From CAZKFG01 sp964551985 (GTDB taxonomy: Bacteria > Bacillota > Negativicutes > Acidaminococcales > JAISLQ01), in the NCBI GenBank assembly GCA_964551985.1, contig CAZKFG010000001.1:62001-126000 (forward strand): a stretch of 64,000 nt of DNA, in the 5' to 3' direction. Of this stretch, positions 16,583 to 25,743 are shown piece by piece. A program made the translations under genes and the position numbers. The notes beneath the pieces were generated by a model, which did not search any database, had not been told where the DNA came from, and saw only the letters and a list, made by a program, of their open reading frames with translations. How positions within the stretch are numbered: position 1 is the stretch's first letter; every line of letters starts with the position of its first letter.

Positions 16583-17036
16583 TTTCCAGCTCCTCACAAA
16601 TACTTGTATACCTTTGACCATTAGCTTTGAAAATTATATGCCGCCCAAACGGTAAAACTTTAATTTCTATAACTAAAGACTGCTCAGGCATAAACTTTAC
16701 AAAAAGATCAGACCATTCCACAACCTTTATTCCCTTTTGTTCAATATATTCAAAAAAACCTGTCTCATCTAATTCAGATTCTGTTTGCAGTCTATACAAA
16801 TCAAAATGCTTCAAAGTTACATCTTCTTTGTTATATTCGTTCATAATATTGAAGGTAGGGCTTGTTATATCATCACCAAAACCTAACCCTAATGCCAAAC
16901 CTTTGACAAAACTAGTTTTTCCTGCACCAATCTGACCATTTAGTTGTATAAAATCACCATCTTGCAAGAGCTTGCCTAAACAAAATGCTAATTTTTGTGT
17001 TTGTTCAACATTAGAGCAAAAAAATTCTTTTAACAT
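16563..17036 (-). CDS. tsaE: tRNA threonylcarbamoyladenosine biosynthesis ATPase TsaE
   Basis: The P-loop ATPase that drives the TsaB-TsaD complex. Walker A is GQIGAGKTSFVKGL (about residues 35-48), followed by ITSPTFNIMNEY and LKHFDLYRL, both characteristic. It has 157 residues, first in the four-gene operon. Confidence 0.96.
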   Translation of the reverse strand: MLKEFFCSNVEQTQKLAFCLGKLLQDGDFIQLNGQIGAGKTSFVKGLALGLGFGDDITSPTFNIMNEYNKEDVTLKHFDLYRLQTESELDETGFFEYIEQKGIKVVEWSDLFVKFMPEQSLVIEIKVLPFGRHIIFKANGQRYTSICEELENADFRG

Positions 17037-17067
17037 AAAACACCTATAAATTATTTTTTATTTTTTT

Positions 17068-17073
17068 ATTATA
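17068..17073 (-). promoter_or_regulatory. Extended -10 promoter of the tsaE operon
   Basis: TATAAT on the minus strand is preceded by TGC, giving an extended -10 element 32 nt upstream of the tsaE start. No good -35 box is present at the normal distance. Confidence 0.55.
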
Positions 17074-17107
17074 GCACAAAAAAATAGCTATAAAGACAAC
17101 ATAACAT

Positions 17108-17134
17108 AAAAATAGCCACAATGTGGCTATTTTT
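17108..17134 (-). terminator. Terminator behind the GerMN gene
   Basis: AAAAATAGCCACA pairs with TGTGGCTATTTTT. The stem overlaps the GerMN stop codon and is followed by T-rich sequence on the minus strand. Confidence 0.8.
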
Positions 17135-17681
17135 TTATAATACTTTCATTTCGTTTAATAGGATCAGTTAAATCAAGATGACCACTTATAGTTTCTATTT
17201 TTTTACCTTCAACCAATATCTGTACACTATCTACCCCAGGTAATTCTGTCAGCGTGTTTACAATGGAACCGACAAGCAAAATTTCATTCATTGAGCCACC
17301 AACTTTTTTTTGTAGCAAATCCTTACTAAAATCCACCTGCACTAAGGAACCTATCTTTTTTACATTAAGAATTTTTAAACGCTCTGGGAAAAGATTGATT
17401 AGACCATCTTTTTGTGGAGAAGTTTTTATTAAAGTTTCCATAGACACTTGCAACAAATCGATATTGTCTGTTTTTGGTTGTTCGTATATCTCTCTAACTA
17501 ATACATCATTGTTTTTATCCACTCTGTATACTGCAAAATATTTTTTTTGTAATTGCTCTGTTTCTTTAACAGTTTCTTGTTTTGATAACGATTTATCAGC
17601 TTTAGTATCTTGTAGCCAAAATACAACCCCTGTTGCAATAATTGCAATACATGCAATAGCTAAGGCTATTTTTTTAATCAT
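17127..17681 (-). CDS. GerMN-domain protein, membrane-anchored
   Basis: 184 residues with an N-terminal hydrophobic anchor (IKKIALAIACIAIIATGVVFWL) and a GerMN domain (about 50-165). Typical GerMN features are LLQVSMETLIKTSPQKDGLINLFPERL and the ending VDSVQILVEGKKIETISGHLDL. In spore formers GerM-type proteins act at the spore envelope, but the domain is common in non-sporulating Firmicutes with unknown envelope roles. Its ATG overlaps the stop of the amidase gene as ATGA, with GGAGGG upstream, so both are co-translated and probably act together on the cell wall. Confidence 0.88.
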   Translation of the reverse strand: MIKKIALAIACIAIIATGVVFWLQDTKADKSLSKQETVKETEQLQKKYFAVYRVDKNNDVLVREIYEQPKTDNIDLLQVSMETLIKTSPQKDGLINLFPERLKILNVKKIGSLVQVDFSKDLLQKKVGGSMNEILLVGSIVNTLTELPGVDSVQILVEGKKIETISGHLDLTDPIKRNESIIKK

Positions 17682-18739
17682 TTTTTCCCTCCAGCAGCAC
17701 TATTAAAATAATCCTCTAATCCATTTGCAATGCTTGTAGCCATTTTGCTGCAAAACCAATTACTTTTTAAAAGTCTTTCTTCCTTCGGATTTGATATAAA
17801 AGCTATTTCAAGTAAGACAGCTGGCATAGGACTTCTTTTGGTAACATAAAAACCTGCTTGCCTTATACCTAAATCATCTAATGCAAAACTTTTAATCATG
17901 TTTTTTTGCACACTATCTGCAAGCATACCGTCATATTTTGTTTTAGCAAAATAATATGTTGATATACCACCAACATCTCTATTTGCACTTGCGTTATGAT
18001 GAATGCTCACAAAAACATCAGCTTTATATTTAACACCTACATCAACTCTCGCCTGAAGCTCTTGTGCATCTGTAGATGAGGCGCTGTGAACATCATTATC
18101 TTTGATTCTAGTCATAAATACTTTCGCACCTTTTTTGACAAGCAAATCACGAAGCTTCAAGCTTATAACTAAAGTAGCATCTTTTTCTCTTGTTTTGCCA
18201 AGTCCAATAGCACCAGGGTCACTACCACCATGACCTGGGTCTATTACTATAATTTTATCTTTTAAACTAGGCGTCAGATTAGTAGGATTTACAGCAGTCA
18301 GTGGCATTATTTCCACAATATCAATAACAACTCTATCTGGCTTTTTATTTGCTAGGTCTTTAGCTAAACCAAAAACTTTATAGGTGTCATTTGTCATTGA
18401 TTTATTAAAATATATAAGTATTTGACTTGATGTATCAGATACTTTTTTACCCACTACAGACTTTATAACATCAGATTTTATAGGCAAAACACCAGTATAT
18501 TTACCAATAGATAAATCTTTAGCCTCAATGATAAGTACTTTTTGCTTTTCATCGTATGTATAAGTTGGCTTGGTAGGCGCATCAACATCAATAACAATAC
18601 GCAATACTTTTGCTCCACTTGGAGAGTTAGGCTGCATAGCCCAGCGAATAGCGTTCATTTGATTCTTTTCTGCTGCCTGCACTATATTTACTAACCCAAA
18701 AAATATTAAAGTAACTAAACAAATTAACTTTAACCGCAA
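17678..18739 (-). CDS. N-acetylmuramoyl-L-alanine amidase (AMIN plus Amidase_3)
   Basis: A secreted zinc amidase that cuts the peptide from peptidoglycan glycan strands. A signal peptide (MRLKLICLVTLIFFGLVNIVQA) is followed by an AMIN-like beta domain (about 35-140) and the Amidase_3 domain. Zinc-ligand motifs are IDPGHGGSDPGAIG, the Glu in TREKDATL, SIHHNAS and the catalytic Glu in VLLEIAFISNPKE. I start at TTG 18739 because AGGGGTG stands just upstream; the ORF can be extended to 18763 but that spoils the signal peptide. It overlaps the GerMN gene by 4 nt. Confidence 0.95.
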   Translation of the reverse strand: MRLKLICLVTLIFFGLVNIVQAAEKNQMNAIRWAMQPNSPSGAKVLRIVIDVDAPTKPTYTYDEKQKVLIIEAKDLSIGKYTGVLPIKSDVIKSVVGKKVSDTSSQILIYFNKSMTNDTYKVFGLAKDLANKKPDRVVIDIVEIMPLTAVNPTNLTPSLKDKIIVIDPGHGGSDPGAIGLGKTREKDATLVISLKLRDLLVKKGAKVFMTRIKDNDVHSASSTDAQELQARVDVGVKYKADVFVSIHHNASANRDVGGISTYYFAKTKYDGMLADSVQKNMIKSFALDDLGIRQAGFYVTKRSPMPAVLLEIAFISNPKEERLLKSNWFCSKMATSIANGLEDYFNSAAGGKK

Positions 18740-18766
18740 TATCTCACCCCTAACACTATACAAACA

Positions 18767-18985
18767 TTAATCATCTTTCATCAAATATTTTAATAAAGTT
18801 TCTGCTTGCCTTTTTAAATTTTGTGTAGCTTGACTGTCTATTTCAAAAGAAACACTTAAAACATCGCCTTCTTTTGCATCTTTAGGTAAAAAATCTTTAG
18901 AGCATTTTAAAATAGCAGAAGTTTCACATTCTATTAAAATGGCTACATCACCTTCTACCCTATCTAAAACCATTTTATTTACCAT
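18767..18985 (-). CDS. DUF3006 family small protein
   Basis: A 72-residue protein beginning MVNKMVLDRVEGDVAILI, the family's usual opening. DUF3006 genes commonly sit beside a ComEC-like metallo-beta-lactamase gene, as here (3-nt gap). Function is unknown; the sequence suggests a small beta-rich domain with a short C-terminal helix. AGAGG precedes the ATG. Confidence 0.85.
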   Translation of the reverse strand: MVNKMVLDRVEGDVAILIECETSAILKCSKDFLPKDAKEGDVLSVSFEIDSQATQNLKRQAETLLKYLMKDD

Positions 18986-18988
18986 AGA

Positions 18989-19861
18989 CTAACCTCTTTT
19001 ACTGATTTTATAATTTTTACCATCTGATTGCACAACAACAGTTCCATCATCAGCTGTAATATATACATTCATATTATGATTTTTGTAGCTTTTTATAATT
19101 TCTTTTTTAGGGAAACCATAGTCATTTACCTTCGCACAACTTATTATAACATCTTTAGCGTCAACAGCGTTTAAAAATTCTATCGTTGAAGATGTGCGGC
19201 TAGAATGATGAGGCGATTTTAAAACATCACTTTTCAAATTGCTTTTAAATTCCCTTACAAGTTTATGTTCTGCCTCTTTTTGAATATCCCCTGTAAGCAG
19301 CATAGAAAAATCACCTTTGACAAGTCTTAGAACAATACTGTTGTTATTCAAATCGCCATTAGTGTCTTTTAAAAAAGCAGGAAAAGGCGCCAAAACCTGC
19401 AAGACAACTCCGTCACCAAGTTTGTATTCGCTACCTTGTTTAGCTTTTTCAAACGGTATATTTTTATTTTTAATTGTTTTTAAATAGTCAATATATGTCT
19501 TACTTGTATGAGCAAAACCGCTATCTAAAACCTTTTTAACTGTAAAGTTTTTTAGCACCATATCCATGCCACCTATATGATCGGCATGTGGATGAGTTGA
19601 GACAAGCAAATCTATTGTAGTTACTTTCTCTTTTTTAAGTAGCTCTAATAATTTGTCCCTCTCGCCAATATCACCACTATCAACCAATACGGTTTCTTTG
19701 CCACTAAAAATTAAAATAGCATCACCTTGTCCAATATCTAAAACCTTTATAACTACGCCAGAAGTTATCGGAGTACCTTGTTTATCAAATTCCAACCCAA
19801 AAAGCTTGAAAATCGCTAAAGCTAATACAACAGCTAAAATAATTATTTTTTTAGCGCCCAA
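18989..19861 (-). CDS. ComEC/Rec2-like metallo-beta-lactamase-fold hydrolase
   Basis: 290 residues: one N-terminal membrane anchor, then a metallo-beta-lactamase fold. Motifs are LDIGQGDAILI, the metal-binding STHPHADHIGGMD, LLTGDIQKEAE and SPHHSSRTSSTIEF. It corresponds to the C-terminal hydrolase domain of ComEC but lacks the competence and membrane channel domains, so it is a stand-alone extracytoplasmic phosphodiesterase or nuclease-like enzyme rather than a DNA uptake channel. The start is TTG 19861 behind GAGGGG. Confidence 0.9.
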   Translation of the reverse strand: MGAKKIIILAVVLALAIFKLFGLEFDKQGTPITSGVVIKVLDIGQGDAILIFSGKETVLVDSGDIGERDKLLELLKKEKVTTIDLLVSTHPHADHIGGMDMVLKNFTVKKVLDSGFAHTSKTYIDYLKTIKNKNIPFEKAKQGSEYKLGDGVVLQVLAPFPAFLKDTNGDLNNNSIVLRLVKGDFSMLLTGDIQKEAEHKLVREFKSNLKSDVLKSPHHSSRTSSTIEFLNAVDAKDVIISCAKVNDYGFPKKEIIKSYKNHNMNVYITADDGTVVVQSDGKNYKISKRG

Positions 19862-19873
19862 AAAAATCCCCTC

Positions 19874-21424
19874 TTATCCATTATTCAAATCTGCTATCGC
19901 CCGAGGTATTGCCGAGATAATATCACCTGCTGCCATACCAATTTGAGCTTCTTTAGCTACAATGTCTCCTGCCAAAGAATGAATATAAACTCCGCAAATA
20001 GCAGCAGCCTGCGCCGGTAGCCCTTGAGCTAAAAACCCTGAAATAATACCTGTCAAAACATCACCGCTACCAGCTGTTGCCATACCTTTATTACCATTAA
20101 TATTAACAAAAATTTGTCCATCTGGCAAAGCCACAATTGTTGGCACACCTTTTAACGCAACAACTGTGCGCCATAAAACTGCAAATCTTCTAGCAATTCG
20201 TACGATTCCTTCTTGTTTCATCTGCTCTATGCTAAGCCCTGTTAGTCTTGCCATTTCACCTAAGTGTGGCGTTATTATAGCTAGTTGTTTGGTCTCTTTT
20301 AATATTTGGCTATTATCTGCAATAATATTTAGTGCATCTGCATCTAAAACAAGTTTTTTATCAGTATTTTTAATTATATCAATGACAAAATCCTTTGTAG
20401 CTCTTTTAGTTCCAAGTCCAGGACCAACAGCCAAGCAGTGAAAATTCTCTATTTTAGCAAACAAATTTTCTATATTTTCAACAACTCCAATTTCCAAATC
20501 ATAATCCAGTGAGTCTACCATTACTTCTGTCAATTTGACGGCTAAAATATCAAAAACATTTTTCGGAGTAAACAACTTAACTATACCACTGCCTGAACGT
20601 AGTGCTGCTTCAGAACAAAGTGCGGCTGCACCACTTGTAGTTTTATTTCCTGCAACTACTGCTGTTTGTGCTTGATTTTTGTGAGCATCAACTGCTCTTT
20701 GAGGTAAAAAACTACGTACAAGATCAGCTGTTATAACATTTTGTTCTATATTGACAATATTGACAATATTATTAGGTATACCAATTTGAGCTACTACCAA
20801 ATCGCCTACATAACTTTTACCTGGTAACAAAAACAAACCCATCTTAGGTAAAACAAAAGAAATGGTACTTGTAGCCAAAATAGCTACAGTTTCTACACTT
20901 CCTGTATCAGCATTAACACCACTTGGAATATCAATTGATAAAACAGGTTTATTGCTACTATTAATACACTCTACGGCATTGAAAAAATCCCCTTGTAGCT
21001 GACCGGAAAACCCAGTACCAAGCATCCCATCAATAACTAAATCAGCCCAAGCCACATGCAAATTAACCTTGTTCCAATCGGTATTTTTCACAATAAACTC
21101 TATCTTTACATTCATATTTTTAAGTATTGCAAAAGCCTTTTGTGCGTCGTTAGACAAATCTTGTTCCTCTGCCAAGACAAAAACACGAACTGTAATACCG
21201 CTATTGGCAAGATAACGCGCCGCAACAAAAGCGTCTCCACCGTTGTTTCCTTTGCCAGCAAAAACGCAAACTTTTTTAAGTCTATTATTGGTAGAGAACA
21301 TTGAAAGCGATTGGTTTGCGACAGCGTAACCAGCGTTTTCTAGCAAAACAATGCTTGGCATCAAACCTTCTTCAACAGCTTTTTTGTCAATACTTTTAAT
21401 TTCTTCACCAAGTGCTATTTTCAT
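19874..21424 (-). CDS. nnrD: Bifunctional NAD(P)HX epimerase / ADP-dependent NAD(P)HX dehydratase
   Basis: Repairs hydrated NAD(P)H. The N-terminal YjeF_N epimerase domain (about 1-210) has VFAGKGNNGGDAFVAARYL and SIDIPSGVNADTG. The C-terminal ribokinase-like dehydratase domain has VGPGLGTKRATKDFV, the ADP-site segment ITPHLGEMARLTG and the catalytic NGNKGMATAGSGDVLTG. ATG 21424 follows GGAGGG and lies 1 nt after the acpS stop; upstream frame is acpS overlap. About 516 residues, standard for the fused enzyme. Confidence 0.97.
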   Translation of the reverse strand: MKIALGEEIKSIDKKAVEEGLMPSIVLLENAGYAVANQSLSMFSTNNRLKKVCVFAGKGNNGGDAFVAARYLANSGITVRVFVLAEEQDLSNDAQKAFAILKNMNVKIEFIVKNTDWNKVNLHVAWADLVIDGMLGTGFSGQLQGDFFNAVECINSSNKPVLSIDIPSGVNADTGSVETVAILATSTISFVLPKMGLFLLPGKSYVGDLVVAQIGIPNNIVNIVNIEQNVITADLVRSFLPQRAVDAHKNQAQTAVVAGNKTTSGAAALCSEAALRSGSGIVKLFTPKNVFDILAVKLTEVMVDSLDYDLEIGVVENIENLFAKIENFHCLAVGPGLGTKRATKDFVIDIIKNTDKKLVLDADALNIIADNSQILKETKQLAIITPHLGEMARLTGLSIEQMKQEGIVRIARRFAVLWRTVVALKGVPTIVALPDGQIFVNINGNKGMATAGSGDVLTGIISGFLAQGLPAQAAAICGVYIHSLAGDIVAKEAQIGMAAGDIISAIPRAIADLNNG

Positions 21425-21425
21425 A

Positions 21426-21797
21426 TCAACCCTCCAAAACGACTTGTGCCACTGCATACTCTTTACAATGGCTAATGGACAAATGAATTTTTTGCACATT
21501 TTTACTTTGTGCTAAAAGTAAATAATGACCACTAAGCTCTATATACGGCATTTGTTCTTGATTATTTTTTACGCAAATGTCTGTAAAGTTCCCCTTGGTA
21601 AAGCCTGTCCCCAAAGCTTTAACAAGCGCTTCTTTAGCCGCAAATCTTGCCGCATAAGAAGCAAATTTTTGCTTGTTCTTCTGTTCACAATAACTTATTT
21701 CTGCTTGAGTAAAAAACCTGTTTAGAAAATTGTTCTCTCCAACAGCTCTTTTTATACGCTCTATTTCTATTATATCAATACCTATGCCGATAATCAA
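21426..21797 (-). CDS. acpS: Holo-[acyl-carrier-protein] synthase
   Basis: Transfers phosphopantetheine from CoA to acyl carrier protein. With the TTG start at 21797 (AAGGAG six nt upstream) the protein begins IIGIGIDIIEIERIKRAV and has 123 residues, the usual size. The magnesium-site Asp is in GIDIIEI and the second motif is RFAAKEALVKALGTGF. The ORF extends upstream to 21851 without a ribosome-binding site. It is followed directly by the NAD(P)HX repair gene. Confidence 0.96.
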   Translation of the reverse strand: MIIGIGIDIIEIERIKRAVGENNFLNRFFTQAEISYCEQKNKQKFASYAARFAAKEALVKALGTGFTKGNFTDICVKNNQEQMPYIELSGHYLLLAQSKNVQKIHLSISHCKEYAVAQVVLEG

Positions 21798-21874
21798 AAT
21801 TTTCTCCTTTAAATGCAAAATATACTTAACTATTTTACATTCTATAAACAATTACAAAAATCCTTTTAAAAAAT

Positions 21875-21906
21875 AAAAAAACCACAGAAAAATCTGTGGT
21901 TTTTTT
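21875..21906 (-). terminator. Terminator of clpB
   Basis: AAAAAAACCACAGA and its complement TCTGTGGTTTTTTT flank a 4-nt AAAA loop. The stem reaches the clpB stop codon and is T-rich at its 3' side on both strands. Confidence 0.85.
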
Positions 21907-24470
21907 TACTCAATAACTATCTTATCATCAACAATCTTTAAATAAATATTATCATTTGCTTTTACATCACCTTGAATAATATTTTTACTTAAAGCTGTCT
22001 CTATATTTTTAGTAATAAAGCGTTTTAGTGGTCTAGCACCATAAACAGAATCAAAACCGCTCTTTGCTAGAAATTTTAACACCTTGTCATCCCAATTTAA
22101 ATTTATCTGCAGTTGGTTATGCAATCTAGTTGCTAAAGATTGTAAAATAATTTTAGCTATTTGTCCAACTTGGCTTGCATCAAGTGGCGAAAAGACAATA
22201 ATATCCTCTATACGGTTTAAAAATTCCGGTCTAAAAAAGCTACTTAAATTTGTCATAAGTTCTTCTTTATCAATATTACCATGTCTTTTTAAAATCTCAC
22301 TTGATCCTAGATTGCTTGTCATTATAATGACAGTATTTTTAAAATCAACAACTTTACCTTTGCTGTCTGTAAGACGACCATCATCTAAAACTTGTAACAA
22401 AATGTTAAAAACATCAGCGTGCGCCTTTTCAATCTCATCTAAAAGCAATACGCAATAAGGTCTTCTTCTAACAGCCTCAGTTAGTTGTCCACCTTCATCA
22501 TAACCAATATATCCCGGAGGTGCTCCTACTAGGCGTGAAACAGCATGTTTTTCCATGTATTCGCTCATATCTATTCTAATCATCGCACGTTCATCATCAA
22601 ACAATACTTGTGCTAATGCTTTGGCAAGCTCTGTTTTACCAACACCTGTAGGACCTAAAAATATAAACGAACCTATAGGACGATTAGGGTCTTTAATTCC
22701 TGCACGCGAACGTAAAACAGCTTCGCTAACAGCAGCTACCGCCTGATCTTGACCTACTACTCGCTCGTGCAAAGTATCTTCAATGTGCAGAAGTTTTTCT
22801 TTTTCACCTTTTAGCATTTTTTGAACGGGAATACCGGTCCAACTGCTTACAACTTGAGCAATATCATTTTCATCAACTTCTTCTTTAAGTAAACTCTGCT
22901 CTTGATTATTACCTTCAAGCTCTGTTTCTTTTGCTAGCAATTGTTTTTGCAAACTTGGCAAAGTGCCATATTTCATCTCAGCAAGTTTATTAAGGTCATA
23001 GCCATAGCTGCGTTCTGCCGACTCTATTTGTGCTTTAATCTCTTCAATATTTTTCTTTAAATCTCTAATATCAACTATCTCTTGTTTTTCTTTTTGCCAT
23101 TGCTCGCTTAGTTTGCTTGAAGTAGTTTTTAAATTATTGAGTTCATTTTTTATTTTATCTAATCTATCTTTAGATGCCGCATCTTCTTCTTGCATTAGAG
23201 CGTGTTCTTCGATTTCCAGTTGCAAAATGCGTCTTTTTATTTCATCTAATTCTGTTGGCATAGAATCTATTTGGGTTCTAAGTCTAGCACCTGCCTCATC
23301 AACTAAATCTATCGCCTTGTCAGGCAAAAATCTATCAGCAATATAACGACTTGATAATACTGCTGCTGCAACTAAAGCTGTATCTTTAATTCTTATACCG
23401 TGATGCACTTCATATCGTTCTTTTAAGCCACGCAAAATAGAAATGGTATCTTCCACGCTAGGTTCAGCGACCATAACCGGTTGAAATCTTCGTTCTAGTG
23501 CAGAATCTTTTTCTATATGTTTTATATATTCATTAAGGGTCGTCGCACCTATGCAATGCACCTCTCCTCTTGCCAGCATAGGTTTTAAAATATTGCCAGC
23601 ATCCATTGAGCCTTCTGCCGCACCCGCCCCAACAACGGTATGCAGTTCATCAATAAACATAATTATATCGCCTTGCGATTCAGTAATGATTTTTAATACT
23701 GATTTTAAGCGTTCCTCAAATTCACCTCTAAATTTTGCACCTGCAACTAAGGATGCCAAATCCAGTGCATAAAGAGTTTTACCTTTTAACATTTCAGGTA
23801 CATCACCATCGACAATACGCCTTGCCAATCCTTCGACAATAGCTGTTTTGCCAACTCCCGGCTCACCAATTAATACTGGATTATTTTTTTTACGCCTTGA
23901 TAAAATTTCAATAGTACGGCGTATTTGTTCATCACGCCCGATTACAGGGTCAAGATCACCTTGGCGTGCTTTTTGTGTCAAATCCTGACCATATTTTTCT
24001 AAGGTTTGTTTAGACTCTTGATCTTGACCTTTTTGTGATAAATATTCAGATATTGCTAGCTCTACTTTATTTTTAGTAAGTGAATACTTTTTAAACAAGG
24101 CAACAACATCGCTATCGCCATCTCGCACTAATGCTAATAGAATATGTCTAGGCTCAATAAAAGAGTCTTTTGCTTGTTGTCTTAACTGTTCCGCAACAAG
24201 CATAGTCCTTGAAAAAGCTGTATTCATACGTAATGAAGCCTCTTGTCCTTTGACTGAGGGGATACGTTTTAATAGTTCTATTACATCATTAGAAAAATCA
24301 TCTTTGTTTATTTTATTTTTAATTAAAAGGTAATTTAAAAAACCATCACCTTCTGTAAGTGCTACAAGCAGATGAACACTTGTAAGTTCCTGATTGTAAT
24401 TTAAAACAGCACAATTTTGTGCAGATTCTAACAAACTATTGGTATTTTCACTAAATTTTTCTGGGTTCAT
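21906..24470 (-). CDS. clpB: Chaperone ClpB (protein disaggregase)
   Basis: 854 residues: an N-terminal Clp domain, AAA-1 with Walker A GEPGVGKTAIVEGLARR, the middle coiled-coil domain typical of ClpB (about 400-520), and AAA-2 with GPTGVGKTELAKAL and DMSEYMEKHAVSRLVGAPPGYIGYDEGG. The long middle domain separates it from ClpA and ClpC. ATG 24470 has GGGAGG 8 nt upstream; an in-frame TTG at 24476 lies too close to it. It is monocistronic. No CIRCE or CtsR site is visible upstream. Confidence 0.98.
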   Translation of the reverse strand: MNPEKFSENTNSLLESAQNCAVLNYNQELTSVHLLVALTEGDGFLNYLLIKNKINKDDFSNDVIELLKRIPSVKGQEASLRMNTAFSRTMLVAEQLRQQAKDSFIEPRHILLALVRDGDSDVVALFKKYSLTKNKVELAISEYLSQKGQDQESKQTLEKYGQDLTQKARQGDLDPVIGRDEQIRRTIEILSRRKKNNPVLIGEPGVGKTAIVEGLARRIVDGDVPEMLKGKTLYALDLASLVAGAKFRGEFEERLKSVLKIITESQGDIIMFIDELHTVVGAGAAEGSMDAGNILKPMLARGEVHCIGATTLNEYIKHIEKDSALERRFQPVMVAEPSVEDTISILRGLKERYEVHHGIRIKDTALVAAAVLSSRYIADRFLPDKAIDLVDEAGARLRTQIDSMPTELDEIKRRILQLEIEEHALMQEEDAASKDRLDKIKNELNNLKTTSSKLSEQWQKEKQEIVDIRDLKKNIEEIKAQIESAERSYGYDLNKLAEMKYGTLPSLQKQLLAKETELEGNNQEQSLLKEEVDENDIAQVVSSWTGIPVQKMLKGEKEKLLHIEDTLHERVVGQDQAVAAVSEAVLRSRAGIKDPNRPIGSFIFLGPTGVGKTELAKALAQVLFDDERAMIRIDMSEYMEKHAVSRLVGAPPGYIGYDEGGQLTEAVRRRPYCVLLLDEIEKAHADVFNILLQVLDDGRLTDSKGKVVDFKNTVIIMTSNLGSSEILKRHGNIDKEELMTNLSSFFRPEFLNRIEDIIVFSPLDASQVGQIAKIILQSLATRLHNQLQINLNWDDKVLKFLAKSGFDSVYGARPLKRFITKNIETALSKNIIQGDVKANDNIYLKIVDDKIVIE

Positions 24471-24502
24471 ATGCAAAACCTCCCTTTTTTATTTTAAAAG
24501 TA

Positions 24503-24531
24503 ATTTTAAGCAGGTAATTTTAAAAAATCAA
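24503..24531 (-). promoter_or_regulatory. Sigma-70-type promoter of clpB
   Basis: TTGATT and TAAAAT on the minus strand are separated by 17 nt, with a short leader to the clpB ATG. A TATAAT for the divergent plus-strand gene lies at 24543-24548, so the two promoters are back to back. Confidence 0.6.
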
Positions 24532-24569
24532 CGAATACTCTATATAATAACTATTTTGGGGGAACGATT

Positions 24570-25628
24570 ATGAACAATAGTATAATAATATATAGATTAT
24601 TCGATATAGCCGATGAAATAAACCTTGATAACGTGCAAGCTTTATGGGCTGCAAGAAATAAAATTGCCTCAAGACTGCGACTAGAAAGAGTATCACCAAA
24701 AGCCATCGCATTTAAAGACCCACCCGTTTGTGTGGAGCTTGGCTCACATGAGCTATTTTTAGCAGGCAAAAAACATCTTACTGAAATCAAAGCACGTATT
24801 TTCGATATAGGTGTAATAAGTATAATTCTTAAAATTGATCTGCCAGATACAACAACCTATGAACAGTTTCTAGATTTGGCAATAGCCAGCGAAAATATGC
24901 CCGAAGACAAAATCGCCGAATTTGTCGACTCTGTTATTGATACAATAAAACCAGCATTGATAAAGCCACGTAAACCTGATTTTGAAGAAGATTTTGTTGT
25001 ATATTACCTAAAAAAATGGCAAAACGACTGGGATATTGTACCACTGCTTTTAAAAGACAAAGCACCTATCAGCAAACAAATGCGAGAAGAAACATTGAAA
25101 AATTGCCTTTGCTATGCCGATGACATAGCATATTTTTCGTGGGATTCTGCATTAGTGTATGACCAAACAGGTAGCATGGACATACCAGATTTACTAGAGT
25201 TTGCCAATGCTCAATTTTTAGAGCTAAGATATTATGACGATTTACTTGAAAAAGAAATCGAGATAATATACGATGACCTTGAAAAAACCAACATGGTTTC
25301 AGACAAGCAAAAACTAGATAACTATCGCCGCATGAGAAATAGGCTTATTGAACTTATGGCAGACGTTGCTGAACTTACAAGCCGTATAAATAATTCTCTT
25401 AGAGTAACAGAAGACATATTTTATGCTAGAGTGTACTCTTTGTACTTCACGCTCTTGCGTGCTGATTCTTGGCGCAAAAATATTGATGATAATTTATCTG
25501 CCGTGCAAAGAATATACACAATTTTAAACGAAGAAGTTCTCAACCGCCGTTTGAACTTTTATGCCCTTTGCATAATAGCTCTGCTTAGCTTTATCGGGTT
25601 AACTTCTTTAATAAATTTGTTTTACTAA
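24570..25628 (+). CDS. Conserved hypothetical protein with C-terminal membrane anchor (RMD1/DUF155-like)
   Basis: 352 residues, GGGGGA before the ATG. The soluble N-terminal part is followed by YFSWDSALVYDQTG, then a long helical stretch (about 205-320) with LLEFANAQFLELRYYDDLLEKE and a hydrophobic C-terminal segment (ALCIIALLSFIGLTSLINLF). This order, central acidic helices then a terminal membrane anchor, resembles RMD1/DUF155 proteins, but I recognise it by architecture rather than firm motifs. It stands alone between divergent clpB and a convergent CYTH-CHAD gene. No function can be assigned. Confidence 0.7.
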   Translation: MNNSIIIYRLFDIADEINLDNVQALWAARNKIASRLRLERVSPKAIAFKDPPVCVELGSHELFLAGKKHLTEIKARIFDIGVISIILKIDLPDTTTYEQFLDLAIASENMPEDKIAEFVDSVIDTIKPALIKPRKPDFEEDFVVYYLKKWQNDWDIVPLLLKDKAPISKQMREETLKNCLCYADDIAYFSWDSALVYDQTGSMDIPDLLEFANAQFLELRYYDDLLEKEIEIIYDDLEKTNMVSDKQKLDNYRRMRNRLIELMADVAELTSRINNSLRVTEDIFYARVYSLYFTLLRADSWRKNIDDNLSAVQRIYTILNEEVLNRRLNFYALCIIALLSFIGLTSLINLFY

Positions 25629-25710
25629 ATATTTGTCTTTTTATCTTTTTGACTTTTTGCTCTTTGATTTTATTATATTGCATACTTACATTTTATGCAA
25701 GTACTTTTTA

Positions 25711-25743
25711 AAAAAACCTCAAGTTTTCAACTTGAGGTTTTTT
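25711..25743. terminator. Bidirectional terminator
   Basis: AAAAAACCTCAAGTT pairs over 15 bp with AACTTGAGGTTTTTT around a 3-nt loop. It serves the convergent plus-strand gene at 24570 and the CYTH-CHAD gene, whose stop lies inside it. Confidence 0.9.

Noticed and set aside
17127..17681. GerMN gene as proof of sporulation
   Set aside because: GerMN domains occur in non-sporulating Firmicutes, and other spore genes expected in this region are absent.
18989..19861. DNA-uptake protein ComEC
   Set aside because: Only the metallo-beta-lactamase-like domain with one membrane anchor is present; the channel and OB domains are missing.
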